From the NCBI GenBank assembly GCA_963740215.1, contig CAVUDJ010000008.1, positions 372,001-436,000 on the forward strand: a DNA stretch of 64,000 nucleotides. The letters run 5' to 3'. This DNA is from CAVVAL01 sp963740215. GTDB lineage: Bacteria > Actinomycetota > Actinomycetes > Mycobacteriales > Cryptosporangiaceae. A program made the translations under genes and the position numbers. Within the stretch, counting starts at the first letter, position 1. Every line of letters starts with the position of its first letter. Shown here piece after piece: positions 45,730-53,756 of this stretch. The notes below the pieces were generated by a model. It saw only the letters and a list, made by a program, of their open reading frames with translations, ran no database searches and was not told where the DNA came from.

Positions 45730-47253
45730 GTGCTGGTGAGACGCCGGCTGATCGTCCTGGTGCTCGGCCTCGTGGCCGGCCTGCTCGCCGCGCTGGAGGT
45801 GCCGCTCGCCGTCACCTACGCGCAGCGCACGTCGCTGGACCTGTTCGTCACCCAGCTCACCGACACCACGCGGTTCGCGACCCTGGCCGAGCCCGCGCTC
45901 CGGGAGGAGCACCGCGGCACGCTCGACTTCGAGGTGCAGCGCTACGACGAGCTGTACGGCGTGGCGGTGCTGGTCGTGGACCGTGAGGGCAGGGTCGTGC
46001 TGCGGTCCCGCTCGGCGATCGACGCCACCCGGCCGGAGCTCGCGAAGGCCCTGGAGACCGCGCTGGCGGGTCGTCCGGCGGAGCGCCCGCACGTGGCCTG
46101 GCCGTGGGACGACCGGCCGTACGTGGTGGCCGAGCCGGTCGGTCGCGACAACCAGGTGTCCGGGGCGGTCGTCACCGTCGGCCCGACCGACCAGGTGCAG
46201 GGCGTCGTGCTGCGGCGGCTGCTCGTGCTGGTGGGCGGTGGGCTGATCGCGCTGACGGTGTCCGCGCTGCTGCTCGGGATCCCGGTCGTGCGGTGGGTGC
46301 TGCGGCCGGTGGCCCGGCTCGCCGGCGCCGCCGACGAGATCAGCCGTGGCCGGCTCGATGCCCGGGTCACGGTGGCGGGCGGCGCGCCGGAGCTGCGCGG
46401 TCTCACCGTGGCCTTCAACACGATGGCGGACAGCGTCCAGCGGGCGCTGGACCGGCAGCGGTTCTTCGTCTCGCAGGCCTCCCACCAGCTCCGCAACCCG
46501 CTGACAGCGCTGCGGCTGCGCGTGGAGATGCTCGGCGGCCACGTCGCGCCGGCCGGGCTGGAAGAGCATCAGCACGCCGTCGCCGAGCTCGACCACCTCG
46601 GCGAACTCCTCGACGCGCTGCTCAAGCTCGCCGGCACCGACGCGAGGCGTGCCGAACGCGCGGAGGTCGACGTGGCGGCGGTGGCGCGCGGCCGGGTCGA
46701 AGCGTGGCGGCCGGCGTACGCGGAGGCGGCGACACCAGTCGATTTCGTCGGGCCCGAGTCGGGGCCGGTCGTCCGGCTCATCCCGGACGTGCTGGACCAG
46801 GTACTCGACGCGCTGCTCGACAACGCGCTCAAGTTCGCGCCCGGCGCTCCGGTGCGTGTCGAGGTGCGGGGCACGGAGGTCACCGTCACCGACGCAGGCA
46901 AAGGGCTCTCCGCCGACGACCTCGGGCACGTCGGCGAACGGTTCTGGCGCAGCCGCACCCACCAGAACGTGGCCGGCACCGGGCTCGGCATGGCGATCGC
47001 GGTGGCGCTGGTGGAGGCGTGCGGCGGAAAGCTGGTGCTCTCGGCGGTGGAACCGCACGGTCTCCAGGCGCGGGTGAAGCTGCCGTCGGCGGGCCTTCGG
47101 GGTGGGGCTAGCGGCGGGCTTCCCGGTACCAGCGCACCGCCCCAGGATGCAGATCCAGCGGGTACGTCGAGATCGCCGTCCGCACCGACAGCCGCCGCCC
47201 CTCCGGGTGCGCCCGCGCCAGGTGATCGGTCCGGCGGAACAGCAGCCGGGTGA
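45730..47253 (+). CDS. Sensor histidine kinase
   Basis: A 507-aa membrane kinase: helix 1 (residues ~7-28), outer sensor domain (~30-158), helix 2 (~160-186), HAMP, then the H-box QASHQLRNPLTAL near residue 254, N-box LDQVLDALLDNALKF, and glycine loops VTDAGKGLS and GTGLGMAIAVAL. It resembles TctE/KinE-type kinases that control carboxylate uptake. The natural end is near ARVKLPSAG. The frame then runs on about 50 codons and overlaps the convergent TAXI gene by 146 bp. A TAG in the +1 frame at 47109-47111 suggests the original stop was there. Confidence 0.9.
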   Translation: MLVRRRLIVLVLGLVAGLLAALEVPLAVTYAQRTSLDLFVTQLTDTTRFATLAEPALREEHRGTLDFEVQRYDELYGVAVLVVDREGRVVLRSRSAIDATRPELAKALETALAGRPAERPHVAWPWDDRPYVVAEPVGRDNQVSGAVVTVGPTDQVQGVVLRRLLVLVGGGLIALTVSALLLGIPVVRWVLRPVARLAGAADEISRGRLDARVTVAGGAPELRGLTVAFNTMADSVQRALDRQRFFVSQASHQLRNPLTALRLRVEMLGGHVAPAGLEEHQHAVAELDHLGELLDALLKLAGTDARRAERAEVDVAAVARGRVEAWRPAYAEAATPVDFVGPESGPVVRLIPDVLDQVLDALLDNALKFAPGAPVRVEVRGTEVTVTDAGKGLSADDLGHVGERFWRSRTHQNVAGTGLGMAIAVALVEACGGKLVLSAVEPHGLQARVKLPSAGLRGGASGGLPGTSAPPQDADPAGTSRSPSAPTAAAPPGAPAPGDRSGGTAAG

Positions 47254-48049
47254 GCCGGTACGCCAGCTCTGGTTCGAGGTCACGCCGCACGACCAGGTAG
47301 TTCGGGACGCTGACAGTCCGCACGGGCCCGTCAAGCTTGTACGGGCCGGCGGGGATCACCGCCTCGGTGTATAGCCCGCCATAGCTGGCGGCCAGGTCGT
47401 CCACCCACTCCCCCAGCGGCACGACGCGGATCGGCGTGGTGGCGGACAGCGCGGCGATCGCAGGAGTAGGGATGCCGCCGAAGAAGAAGAACGCGTCGAG
47501 CTGGCGGTTGCGCACGGCGGCGGCCGAGGGTTCCAGGCCGAGGTTGCTGGTGCGCACGTCGACACCCTGCCGCAGCTTCGCGACAGTGAGCAGGCGATCG
47601 GCGACCAGGTCCGTGCCGGACGCGGCGGCGCCGGTTGCCACGCGCTTGCCGCGCAGATCGGCGAGGGACTTCACCTGGGCGTCGGCGCGCACCACGAGCT
47701 GCACGTAGTTGTCGTACAGCCGGGCGAGCGCGACGACGTCGATCTTCTCCGGGAACGCGCCGGTGCCGGCCACGGCGTCCGCGGCGGCGTCGGCGAGGGT
47801 GAACGCCACTTCGGCCTGACGGGCGTCGAGCATCCGCAGGTTGGCGACGCTCGCGTCGGTGGTGAGAGCCTGCGGGTGCAGTTCGGGCGACTCGGCGCGC
47901 ACCGCGTCGGCGATGCCGGCGCCGTACGCGTGGTAAACCCCGCCGACCTCGCCGGTGGCGATCCGCAGCGGGCCGTCCAGTGCCGGCTCGTTCCCTCCGC
48001 CGGTGCATCCGGCGAGAAGCACCGCCACCGCGAGGACCAGCCGACGCAT
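47108..48049 (-). CDS. Second TAXI family solute-binding lipoprotein (no own permease)
   Basis: A 313-aa exported protein with lipobox LLAGCTGG (Cys near residue 16) and the TAXI features LRIATGEVGGVYHAYGAGIA, VAFTLADAAADA and AFFFFGGIPTPAIAAL. ATG 48049 starts directly at the signal peptide. No TRAP permease gene is next to it, so it may serve the permease at 42642 or act as a ligand sensor for the kinase beside it. It is convergent with the kinase gene, overlapping it by 146 bp. Confidence 0.9.
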   Translation of the reverse strand: MRRLVLAVAVLLAGCTGGGNEPALDGPLRIATGEVGGVYHAYGAGIADAVRAESPELHPQALTTDASVANLRMLDARQAEVAFTLADAAADAVAGTGAFPEKIDVVALARLYDNYVQLVVRADAQVKSLADLRGKRVATGAAASGTDLVADRLLTVAKLRQGVDVRTSNLGLEPSAAAVRNRQLDAFFFFGGIPTPAIAALSATTPIRVVPLGEWVDDLAASYGGLYTEAVIPAGPYKLDGPVRTVSVPNYLVVRRDLEPELAYRLTRLLFRRTDHLARAHPEGRRLSVRTAISTYPLDLHPGAVRWYREARR

Positions 48050-48154
48050 GCCGAGCAGCGTACGCCCGGGAAGCTTCCTCCCGAGGCGGCTGTATCGGGC
48101 GCCCGGTTTGGCGCCGAGCGTGCGGCCGGCCAGCCCGCCGGGCGCCGGAGCCGC

Positions 48155-48217
48155 CAACTGTCGGGGTTTTGGCGGTATCGCGCGCCCGGTTTGGGGACCG
48201 CTTCCCCGGACAGTCCG
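48155..48217. repeat. Family E structured repeat, copy 2
   Basis: CAACTGTCGGGGTTTTGGCG...ACCGCTTCCCCGGACAGTC, with ACTGTC/GACAGT, GGGG/CCCC and GCGGT/ACCGC pairings. It lies upstream of the TAXI gene and after the thiolase gene, both on the minus strand. About 20 further bases upstream (GCCGGAGCCGC) are shared with copy 3. Confidence 0.8.
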
Positions 48218-48229
48218 GTTCGCGCCCGG

Positions 48230-49438
48230 TTAGAGCACCCGCTCCAGCACCAGCGCCGCCCCTGAACCCGCCGCGCCGCTCACCGCGGCCACGCCGTACC
48301 GCCCGCCGCCGCGCTCCAGCTCGTCGACGCAACCCGCGGTGAGGATCGCGCCGGTGGCACCGAACGCGTGCCCCATCGCGATCGTGCCGCCGTTCGGGTT
48401 GAGCACGTCAGGGTCGATCCCGAGGTCGCGTTCGAGCTTGAGGCACAGTGCGGCGAACGCCTCGGCGAACTCCACCACGTCGAGCCGGCCTGGCGCCACG
48501 CCCGCCCGGTCGAGCGCCTTGACCAGAGCGTGCTGCCCGGCGACGAGCATCCGCACGGGGTGCCCGCCGGCGCTCGCGGACGACACCACCCGAGCTCGCG
48601 GGGCCAGCCCGGCCCGCTCGGCCCCGGTGGCCGAGCCGACCAGGACCAGCCCCGCGCCGTCCGCCATCGCCGGTGACGTGGCCCGGGTATGCAGGTGCCG
48701 GATCTCGCGCAGCTTCGGCAGGTGACGCAGCGCGAGGGCGTCCTCGCCGGACAGGCCCAGCTCGGCGAACGCGGGTTCCAGCGCCGACATCGACGCCGAG
48801 GAGACGAGCGCTCGGACGTGCTCGTCGCGGTCGAGACCACCGACGGGCACCAGCGACCGCGCGAAGTACCCGTCGCGCCACGCCGCCGCCGCGCGGACCT
48901 GGCTGCGCAGGCCGTAGGCGTCCAGTTCGTCGCGCGTGAACCCCTCCTCGGTGGCGACGACGTCGGCAGCGACTCCCATGTGGATGCTGCCGATGCGCTC
49001 GACCAACTCGGAGTCGCACCACAGCGGGCCGCGATCCGCGAAGAGGGGCACCCGGGACACCGACTCGACCCCGCCCGCCACCACGAGATCGGCCTGCCCC
49101 GAGCGCACCAGCGCGGCGGCCAGCGCGATCGCGTCGATCCCCGATGCGCAGTACCGGTTGATGGTCTGGCCCGGCACCGACGGCGGCCACCCCGCCGCCA
49201 GCACCGCCGTGCGCGCGAGCCCGCCGCCCTGGTCGCCGACCTGGCTGGCGCAGCCGACGATCACGTCGTCGACAGTGACCGGATCCAGGCCGGTGCGCTC
49301 GACCAGCGCCTCCAGCAGCGCAATCAGCAGCGAGACCGGCGACACCGCCGAGAGCCCTCCGCCAGCCTTCGCCTTGCCGCGCGGGGTGCGGACGGCGTCG
49401 AGGACGAACGCGTCGGTGCCGGCGGGGCGCACGGTCAC
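48230..49438 (-). CDS. Thiolase family protein with altered active site
   Basis: A 402-aa thiolase-fold protein (acetyl-CoA acetyltransferase-like). The nucleophile is present in INRYCASGIDAIALA. Two other catalytic positions differ: the usual NEAFA reads AEAFA (VVEFAEAFAAL), and the C-terminal CxGGG reads SGAAGSG (AAVSGAAGSGAALVLE), so the proton-transfer Cys is missing. The His segment TIAMGHAFGATGA is kept. It may be an acyl-transferring relative or a partner subunit. It overlaps the carotenoid oxygenase gene upstream by 4 bp. Confidence 0.87.
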   Translation of the reverse strand: MTVRPAGTDAFVLDAVRTPRGKAKAGGGLSAVSPVSLLIALLEALVERTGLDPVTVDDVIVGCASQVGDQGGGLARTAVLAAGWPPSVPGQTINRYCASGIDAIALAAALVRSGQADLVVAGGVESVSRVPLFADRGPLWCDSELVERIGSIHMGVAADVVATEEGFTRDELDAYGLRSQVRAAAAWRDGYFARSLVPVGGLDRDEHVRALVSSASMSALEPAFAELGLSGEDALALRHLPKLREIRHLHTRATSPAMADGAGLVLVGSATGAERAGLAPRARVVSSASAGGHPVRMLVAGQHALVKALDRAGVAPGRLDVVEFAEAFAALCLKLERDLGIDPDVLNPNGGTIAMGHAFGATGAILTAGCVDELERGGGRYGVAAVSGAAGSGAALVLERVL

Positions 49439-50880
49439 GGCTGTCGCAGCTGGTCGGAGCGGATCCAGGCGCCGTGGAAGCCGAGCGGCACCCGCTGCGG
49501 CAGCAGTACCCGCCCCACGGGGCCACGGGTGATGTCGGCGGCGTCGTAGATGGCCAGCTCGGAACGGCCCTCGCGCTCGTCCTGGACGAAGGTCACGAGG
49601 TAGCCGTCGTCCTCGCCGGTCGAGCCGTCACGGGGCGCGAACGGCGCCTCGCTCCCCCAGCGTCCCGGGCCGAACATCGAGGTCTGCTTCGCGCCGGTGA
49701 CGGTGTCGTACTTGACGAGCCCGTCGAACCGGAGCGTGCTCTCGGGCGAGATGTGCACGTTGTACGCGTACCGGCTGGGCCGGCCGACCACGCGTGCGTC
49801 GACCGTGGGGAACTCCGTGTTGGCGTCGTCGGAGGGACCCTCCACCGTGGACCCGGTACGCAGGTTGAACCGGTAGCGCCAGAGCTGCGCGTCGAGCCGC
49901 AGGTACGCCAGCATCTTGGCCAGCGGCGTCTTCGCCTCGGGCGGCGGCGCCGGCCGCTTGACCCGGCACACGTCGAGGACGATCTCGTCGCCCTCTTCCC
50001 AGGCGTTGACCACGTGGTAGATGTAGCAGGGCGACGCGTTGAACCAGCGCACCTCGGTGCCCTTGCGCGGCACGACCCCGAACCGCGCCGGCAGCGAGCG
50101 CTCGAACACGATCTTGTGCCGACCCTCGCGCGCCGCCTGCATGTCCTGGATGAGCGGCAGGTCCATGAGGATCGCGTACCGCTCGGTGATCGCCAGGTCG
50201 TGCGGGAGGCGCGGCCCGGGCAGTTCGATGTCGGTGACGTGGCTGACGTGGCCGTCCGCGCCGATCACGCCGTAGCGCATGTACGGCGGGCGCGGGCCGT
50301 AGTCGAACCAGAACAGCTCGCCGGTGCGCTCGTCGACCTTCGGGTGGGCCATCATGTCGCCCGCGAGCGTGCCCAGGAAGTCCTCCGCGCCGAGCGTCTC
50401 CAGGGTGAGCGGGTCCATGTTGTACGGCGACCCGCACAGGTACCAGGTGGCGAGCACCTTGCCGCGGTGGAAGATCACGTCGGTGTTCGCGGCATCCTTG
50501 AGGCCGAGCCCGTGGTGGTTGCCGAACGGGTTGCCCTTCGGGTTCTCCATGACGCCCGTCCACAGGGCGCGCCCGGCCTCGGACTCGGCGTGGAACGCGC
50601 GCGTGCGCACCCAGCGGTTGCGGTAGCGCGCGGTGCCGTTCTCGAGGTGGACCGCGTGGATCATGCCGTCGCCGTCGAACCAGTGGTGACGTCCCTGCGG
50701 CTCGAACCGCGGGTTGGGGCCGTTTCGGAGGAAGACGCCGTTCAGGTCGCGCGGGATCTCGCCGACCACGGTGAGGTCGCCGGCGGTGATCTCCTCGTGC
50801 ACCGGCGCGAAGACGCCCAGCAGGTAGGGGTTGGGCTCGTCGTCGTGCACCTGCGCGACGGCGAGCGGCTGCTGGGTCAT
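49435..50880 (-). CDS. Carotenoid oxygenase family protein (RPE65/CCD superfamily)
   Basis: A 481-aa non-haem Fe(II) oxygenase that cleaves carotenoids, apocarotenoids or stilbenes. The four iron His are in MMAHPKVD, LPHDLAITERY, YIYHVVNAW and LGFHGAWI. Its N-terminal LRNGPNPRFEPQGRHHWFDG is typical. No carotenoid synthesis genes are in the window, so the substrate is unclear. It is translationally coupled with the atypical thiolase that follows, which may use the cleavage product. Confidence 0.93.
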   Translation of the reverse strand: MTQQPLAVAQVHDDEPNPYLLGVFAPVHEEITAGDLTVVGEIPRDLNGVFLRNGPNPRFEPQGRHHWFDGDGMIHAVHLENGTARYRNRWVRTRAFHAESEAGRALWTGVMENPKGNPFGNHHGLGLKDAANTDVIFHRGKVLATWYLCGSPYNMDPLTLETLGAEDFLGTLAGDMMAHPKVDERTGELFWFDYGPRPPYMRYGVIGADGHVSHVTDIELPGPRLPHDLAITERYAILMDLPLIQDMQAAREGRHKIVFERSLPARFGVVPRKGTEVRWFNASPCYIYHVVNAWEEGDEIVLDVCRVKRPAPPPEAKTPLAKMLAYLRLDAQLWRYRFNLRTGSTVEGPSDDANTEFPTVDARVVGRPSRYAYNVHISPESTLRFDGLVKYDTVTGAKQTSMFGPGRWGSEAPFAPRDGSTGEDDGYLVTFVQDEREGRSELAIYDAADITRGPVGRVLLPQRVPLGFHGAWIRSDQLRQP

Positions 50881-50947
50881 CGGCTCCTCCTCCTCAGGGA
50901 ATTACTACTTTAAACGAAGTCAGCTTTGCCGGGAAGGAACCGCGGTT

Positions 50948-50988
50948 GTTCACCTTCGGGTGGTACACATGTTCCCGGGAGTTCACCT
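50948..50988 (+). promoter_or_regulatory. Direct repeats GTTCACCT, 33 bp apart
   Basis: GTTCACCT at 50948-50955 and 50981-50988 lie in the 163-bp gap between carotenoid oxygenase and hydrolase genes. The first is part of a CACC-TTCG-GGTG hairpin. A spacing of 33 bp is about three helical turns. Regulator unknown. Confidence 0.35.
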
Positions 50989-51043
50989 GAGGGCCGCCAA
51001 CGCGACAGGCGACGGCGGCTCTCACCCACGGGAGGGGGCGCTC

Positions 51044-52033
51044 ATGTCAGCTGACGCCGTCGTCCCCTTCCCACGTGGCCGCCGCAGGCCGGTGCGGCTC
51101 CAGCACCGCACGATCCACGGCTACAGGCGCGCGTTCCAGATGGGTGGCGACGGGCCGGCGCTCCTGCTGATCCATGGCATCGGCGACTCCTCCGCCACCT
51201 GGCAGGACGTCCTGCCGATGCTCGCCCGCGACCACACCGTGATCGCGCCCGACCTGCTCGGCCACGGCGACTCCGACAAGCCCCGCGCCGACTACTCGGT
51301 GGCCGCGTACGCCAACGGCATGCGCGACCTGCTCGCTGCACTCGGCGTCGACCGTGTCACGGTCGTCGGCCACTCGCTCGGCGGCGGCGTCGCGATGCAG
51401 CTCGCCTACCAGTACCCCGAACTGTGCGAGCGGCTCGTGCTCGTGAGCACCGCCGGCGCCGGCCGCGACGTTGCGCCGGCGCTGCGCCTGGTCTCCGCGC
51501 CGGGCGCCGACCTCGTGCTACCGCTGCTCACCCCGCTCGCCGGCCGCCGACCGGTCGAGGCGGCGATCCGGGCGGGCGCCGCGGTGCTGCGACGGGCGGG
51601 GTCACCGCTCGGCGAGGGCGTCGAGGACCTCATCGCCGGGCTCCGCCGGCTCCGCGATCCCCAGGTGCGCAGTGCGTTCCTGCGCACCGTGCGCGCGGTG
51701 GTCGACCCGGGCGGGCAGATCGTCTCCATGCTCGACCGCTGCTACCTCGTCCAGGGCATCCCGATCCAGCTCGTCGCCGGCGACCGTGACCCGGTGATCC
51801 CACTGCACCACGCCCAGATCGCGCACGACGCGCTACCCGGCAGCCGGCTCTCCGTGTTCACGGGCGCCAACCACTTCCCGCACCGCCACGATCCAGGCCG
51901 GTTCGTCGCGATGCTGCGCGAGTTCGTCGCCGGTACCACGCCGTACCGCCACGACCCCGCCGCCTGGCGCGAACTCCTCCGCAACGGCGCCGCAGCCCCG
52001 GAGCCGGCTGCCCTCCAGCCGAGCGGCACCTGA
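51044..52033 (+). CDS. Alpha/beta fold hydrolase
   Basis: A 329-aa hydrolase: the oxyanion segment LLLIHGIGDSSATW (residues ~41-54), the nucleophile elbow VVGHSLGGG with Ser near residue 109, an acidic residue in VAGDRDPVIP and the catalytic His in GANHFPHRHDPGR. A 6-8 residue lid is between. ATG 51044 follows GGGAGGGGG at good distance. It is divergent from the carotenoid oxygenase; direct repeats GTTCACCT lie between them. Ester, haloalkane or epoxide substrates are possible. Confidence 0.9.
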   Translation: MSADAVVPFPRGRRRPVRLQHRTIHGYRRAFQMGGDGPALLLIHGIGDSSATWQDVLPMLARDHTVIAPDLLGHGDSDKPRADYSVAAYANGMRDLLAALGVDRVTVVGHSLGGGVAMQLAYQYPELCERLVLVSTAGAGRDVAPALRLVSAPGADLVLPLLTPLAGRRPVEAAIRAGAAVLRRAGSPLGEGVEDLIAGLRRLRDPQVRSAFLRTVRAVVDPGGQIVSMLDRCYLVQGIPIQLVAGDRDPVIPLHHAQIAHDALPGSRLSVFTGANHFPHRHDPGRFVAMLREFVAGTTPYRHDPAAWRELLRNGAAAPEPAALQPSGT

Positions 52034-52228
52034 CGCGTCGCGACCTCCAGCGGCTTGCCAGCCGGGCCGGCGGCCTGCGGCCGGGGGCGCCGTCGGCGGT
52101 CGCCGGCCGGGGGGCCGGGCCGGCAGCGGCCAGCGGCCAGCGGCCCGCCAGCCGGGCCGGCGAGGGTGCTAGTCACCTGCCCGCCGCGCGCCGAGCGCGC
52201 CGGCCCGCCCGCCGGGCGGCGGAGCCGC

Positions 52229-52288
52229 CAACTGTCGGGGTTTTGGCGGTATCGAGCGCCCGGTTTGGGGACCGCTTCCCGGACAGTC
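52229..52288. repeat. Family E structured repeat, copy 3
   Basis: CAACTGTCGGGGTTTTGGCG...ACCGCTTCCCGGACAGTCC in the 338-bp gap between the convergent hydrolase and regulator genes. It differs from copy 2 by only two changes. The rest of the gap (52034-52228, 52289-52371) is very GC-rich low-complexity sequence with GGCCGGC runs and no gene. Confidence 0.8.
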
Positions 52289-52371
52289 CGATTCGGCCCG
52301 GCCGGCTCGGCCGGTTCGGCTCGGGGCGGGCGGACCGGCCCGGGCGGGCCTACCGTCCGCCGGGGCGGGCT

Positions 52372-53325
52372 CTACGGCTCGGCCTGGCCGTTCCCGGCCG
52401 CCCGTGCCGCTTGGTAGCCGGCCTGGAAGCGGGTGTCGGCGCCGAGGTCGTCCATGAGGGCGCGCACCCGCCGCTGCACCGTGCGCAGGCCGATGCCGAG
52501 CCGGCGCGCGATCGTCTCGTCGGTCATACCGGTCAGCAGCATCGTCAGGAGGTCGCCGGTCTCGTCCTCACCGCAGGACTCCGCGAACAGCGGGATCGCA
52601 CGCTGCCACTGCTGCTCGAACAGCGTGACCAGGCCGTCGAGCAGCGCGGACGAGCGGATGACGAGAGCGTGGTCCGCCGCGCCGGCCGCCACCGGCACCA
52701 CCGCCCAGACCCGGTCGACCAGCACCAGCTTCATCGGCAGCTGCGGCAGGACCCGGGCCTCCTCACCGGCCTCGACGCCGCGGCGGATCTCCTCCAGCCG
52801 GCCGGGCGCGTCCAGGCTGGACCGCTCGTACACGGTGCGGTACGTGATGCCGCGCCGCAGCGCGCCGTGCTGCGCCGGACCTGCCTCGGCCTGGGCGTGC
52901 GGCGGCTTGTCGAGGATGCACACCTGCTCGCGGGCCTGGGCGTGCAGCTGCTCGACCCGTTCGGCGATCGCGTCGCGGCCGTGCAGCGGCTCGATGAGGT
53001 GGGCTGTGGCGTCGGCGCCGGCCTCACCGCGCTGGTATGTCGTGACGAAGTGCCGCACGAGCCGCTGCAACGACCGCAGCTTCCGCTCGCGGCGCTGGAT
53101 CAGCGCACCGATCGCCACGTCGGGGGGCGGCGCGACCCAGCGCTTCGGCATACCCGAGAGAGAGGTCACCAGGCCGTGCTCGGCGAGGGCGGCGAGCCCG
53201 CGACGGACGTTCTCCGGCGGCCGGCGCAACCGGCTGGCCAGCTCGCTCACGGTGGGATTCGCATGCCGCAGCACGCACTCGTACAGCTCTTCCTCGTCCG
53301 GTTCGATCCCGAGCTCCTCGAGCAA
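52372..53325 (-). CDS. Transcriptional regulator, TrmB-like N-terminus with LuxR-type C-terminal HTH
   Basis: A 317-aa regulator. The N-terminal ~70 residues form a winged helix (ANPTVSELASRLRRPPENVR, then GLAALAEHGLVTSLSG), a middle domain of ~160 residues is HKD/TrmB-like, and the C-terminus has a LuxR-type HTH (GMTDETIARRLGIGLRTVQR). The start is TTG 53325, supported by GGAGGAA at 8-14 bp upstream. It is divergent from the subtilase gene, a common pairing in actinomycetes, but a direct target is not shown. Confidence 0.82.
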   Translation of the reverse strand: MLEELGIEPDEEELYECVLRHANPTVSELASRLRRPPENVRRGLAALAEHGLVTSLSGMPKRWVAPPPDVAIGALIQRRERKLRSLQRLVRHFVTTYQRGEAGADATAHLIEPLHGRDAIAERVEQLHAQAREQVCILDKPPHAQAEAGPAQHGALRRGITYRTVYERSSLDAPGRLEEIRRGVEAGEEARVLPQLPMKLVLVDRVWAVVPVAAGAADHALVIRSSALLDGLVTLFEQQWQRAIPLFAESCGEDETGDLLTMLLTGMTDETIARRLGIGLRTVQRRVRALMDDLGADTRFQAGYQAARAAGNGQAEP

Positions 53326-53450
53326 GGCCGCTGTTCCTCCTGTGGCGTGTGTGCCGGCGGGCTGCCGGAGCGTACGCGAGCGCGACTCCGGTTAACCCCA
53401 CCTTGGCCTGAGGTACGTAGCCAGGAACTCAAAGACGTTACAGATTTCAG

Positions 53451-53466
53451 TGTGATCTACGCCACA
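53451..53466. promoter_or_regulatory. CRP/GlxR-like binding site
   Basis: TGTGATCTACGCCACA matches TGTGANNTANNTCACA at all fixed positions but one. It lies 125 bp upstream of the regulator start and 291 bp before the subtilase start, in a 431-bp gap. The remainder of this gap (53467-53745) is a long GC-rich leader with several small hairpins but nothing I can name. Confidence 0.45.
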
Positions 53467-53756
53467 TTTTGTAATGCAAGGGTCCGAAGTTACCTCTGAG
53501 TAGGGCGAATCTCGACGGTGCGTGCTGGTCCGGGCGCTTCGGGTAGCCGTCAGGCGGTTTGACGCCGATGGCGCAATTACGCCGCTTCCCACCGCGGCCT
53601 TCCGGGCGTCCCTAGTTTCCTGCGGCAAGGAGTTCCGTCACGGGACTCCGGACCTGAGCAGCCCGGCTCACGCCGGCAGCCAAGCCGACCCCCTCCGCAG
53701 GCCCGGCTGTCGGTGCGCCAAGGCCGGGTGCTCATTCGATAGGGAGGAACTGGATC

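Noticed and set aside
45694..47334. A 546-codon minus-strand frame opposite the histidine kinase
   Set aside because: The kinase motifs on the plus strand are complete; the antisense has only Arg/Gln/His-rich shadow sequence.
52034..52228. Small genes in the GC-rich stretch after the alpha/beta hydrolase
   Set aside because: Open frames there are low-complexity Gly/Pro/Arg/Ala with no start signal; GC bias alone keeps them open.
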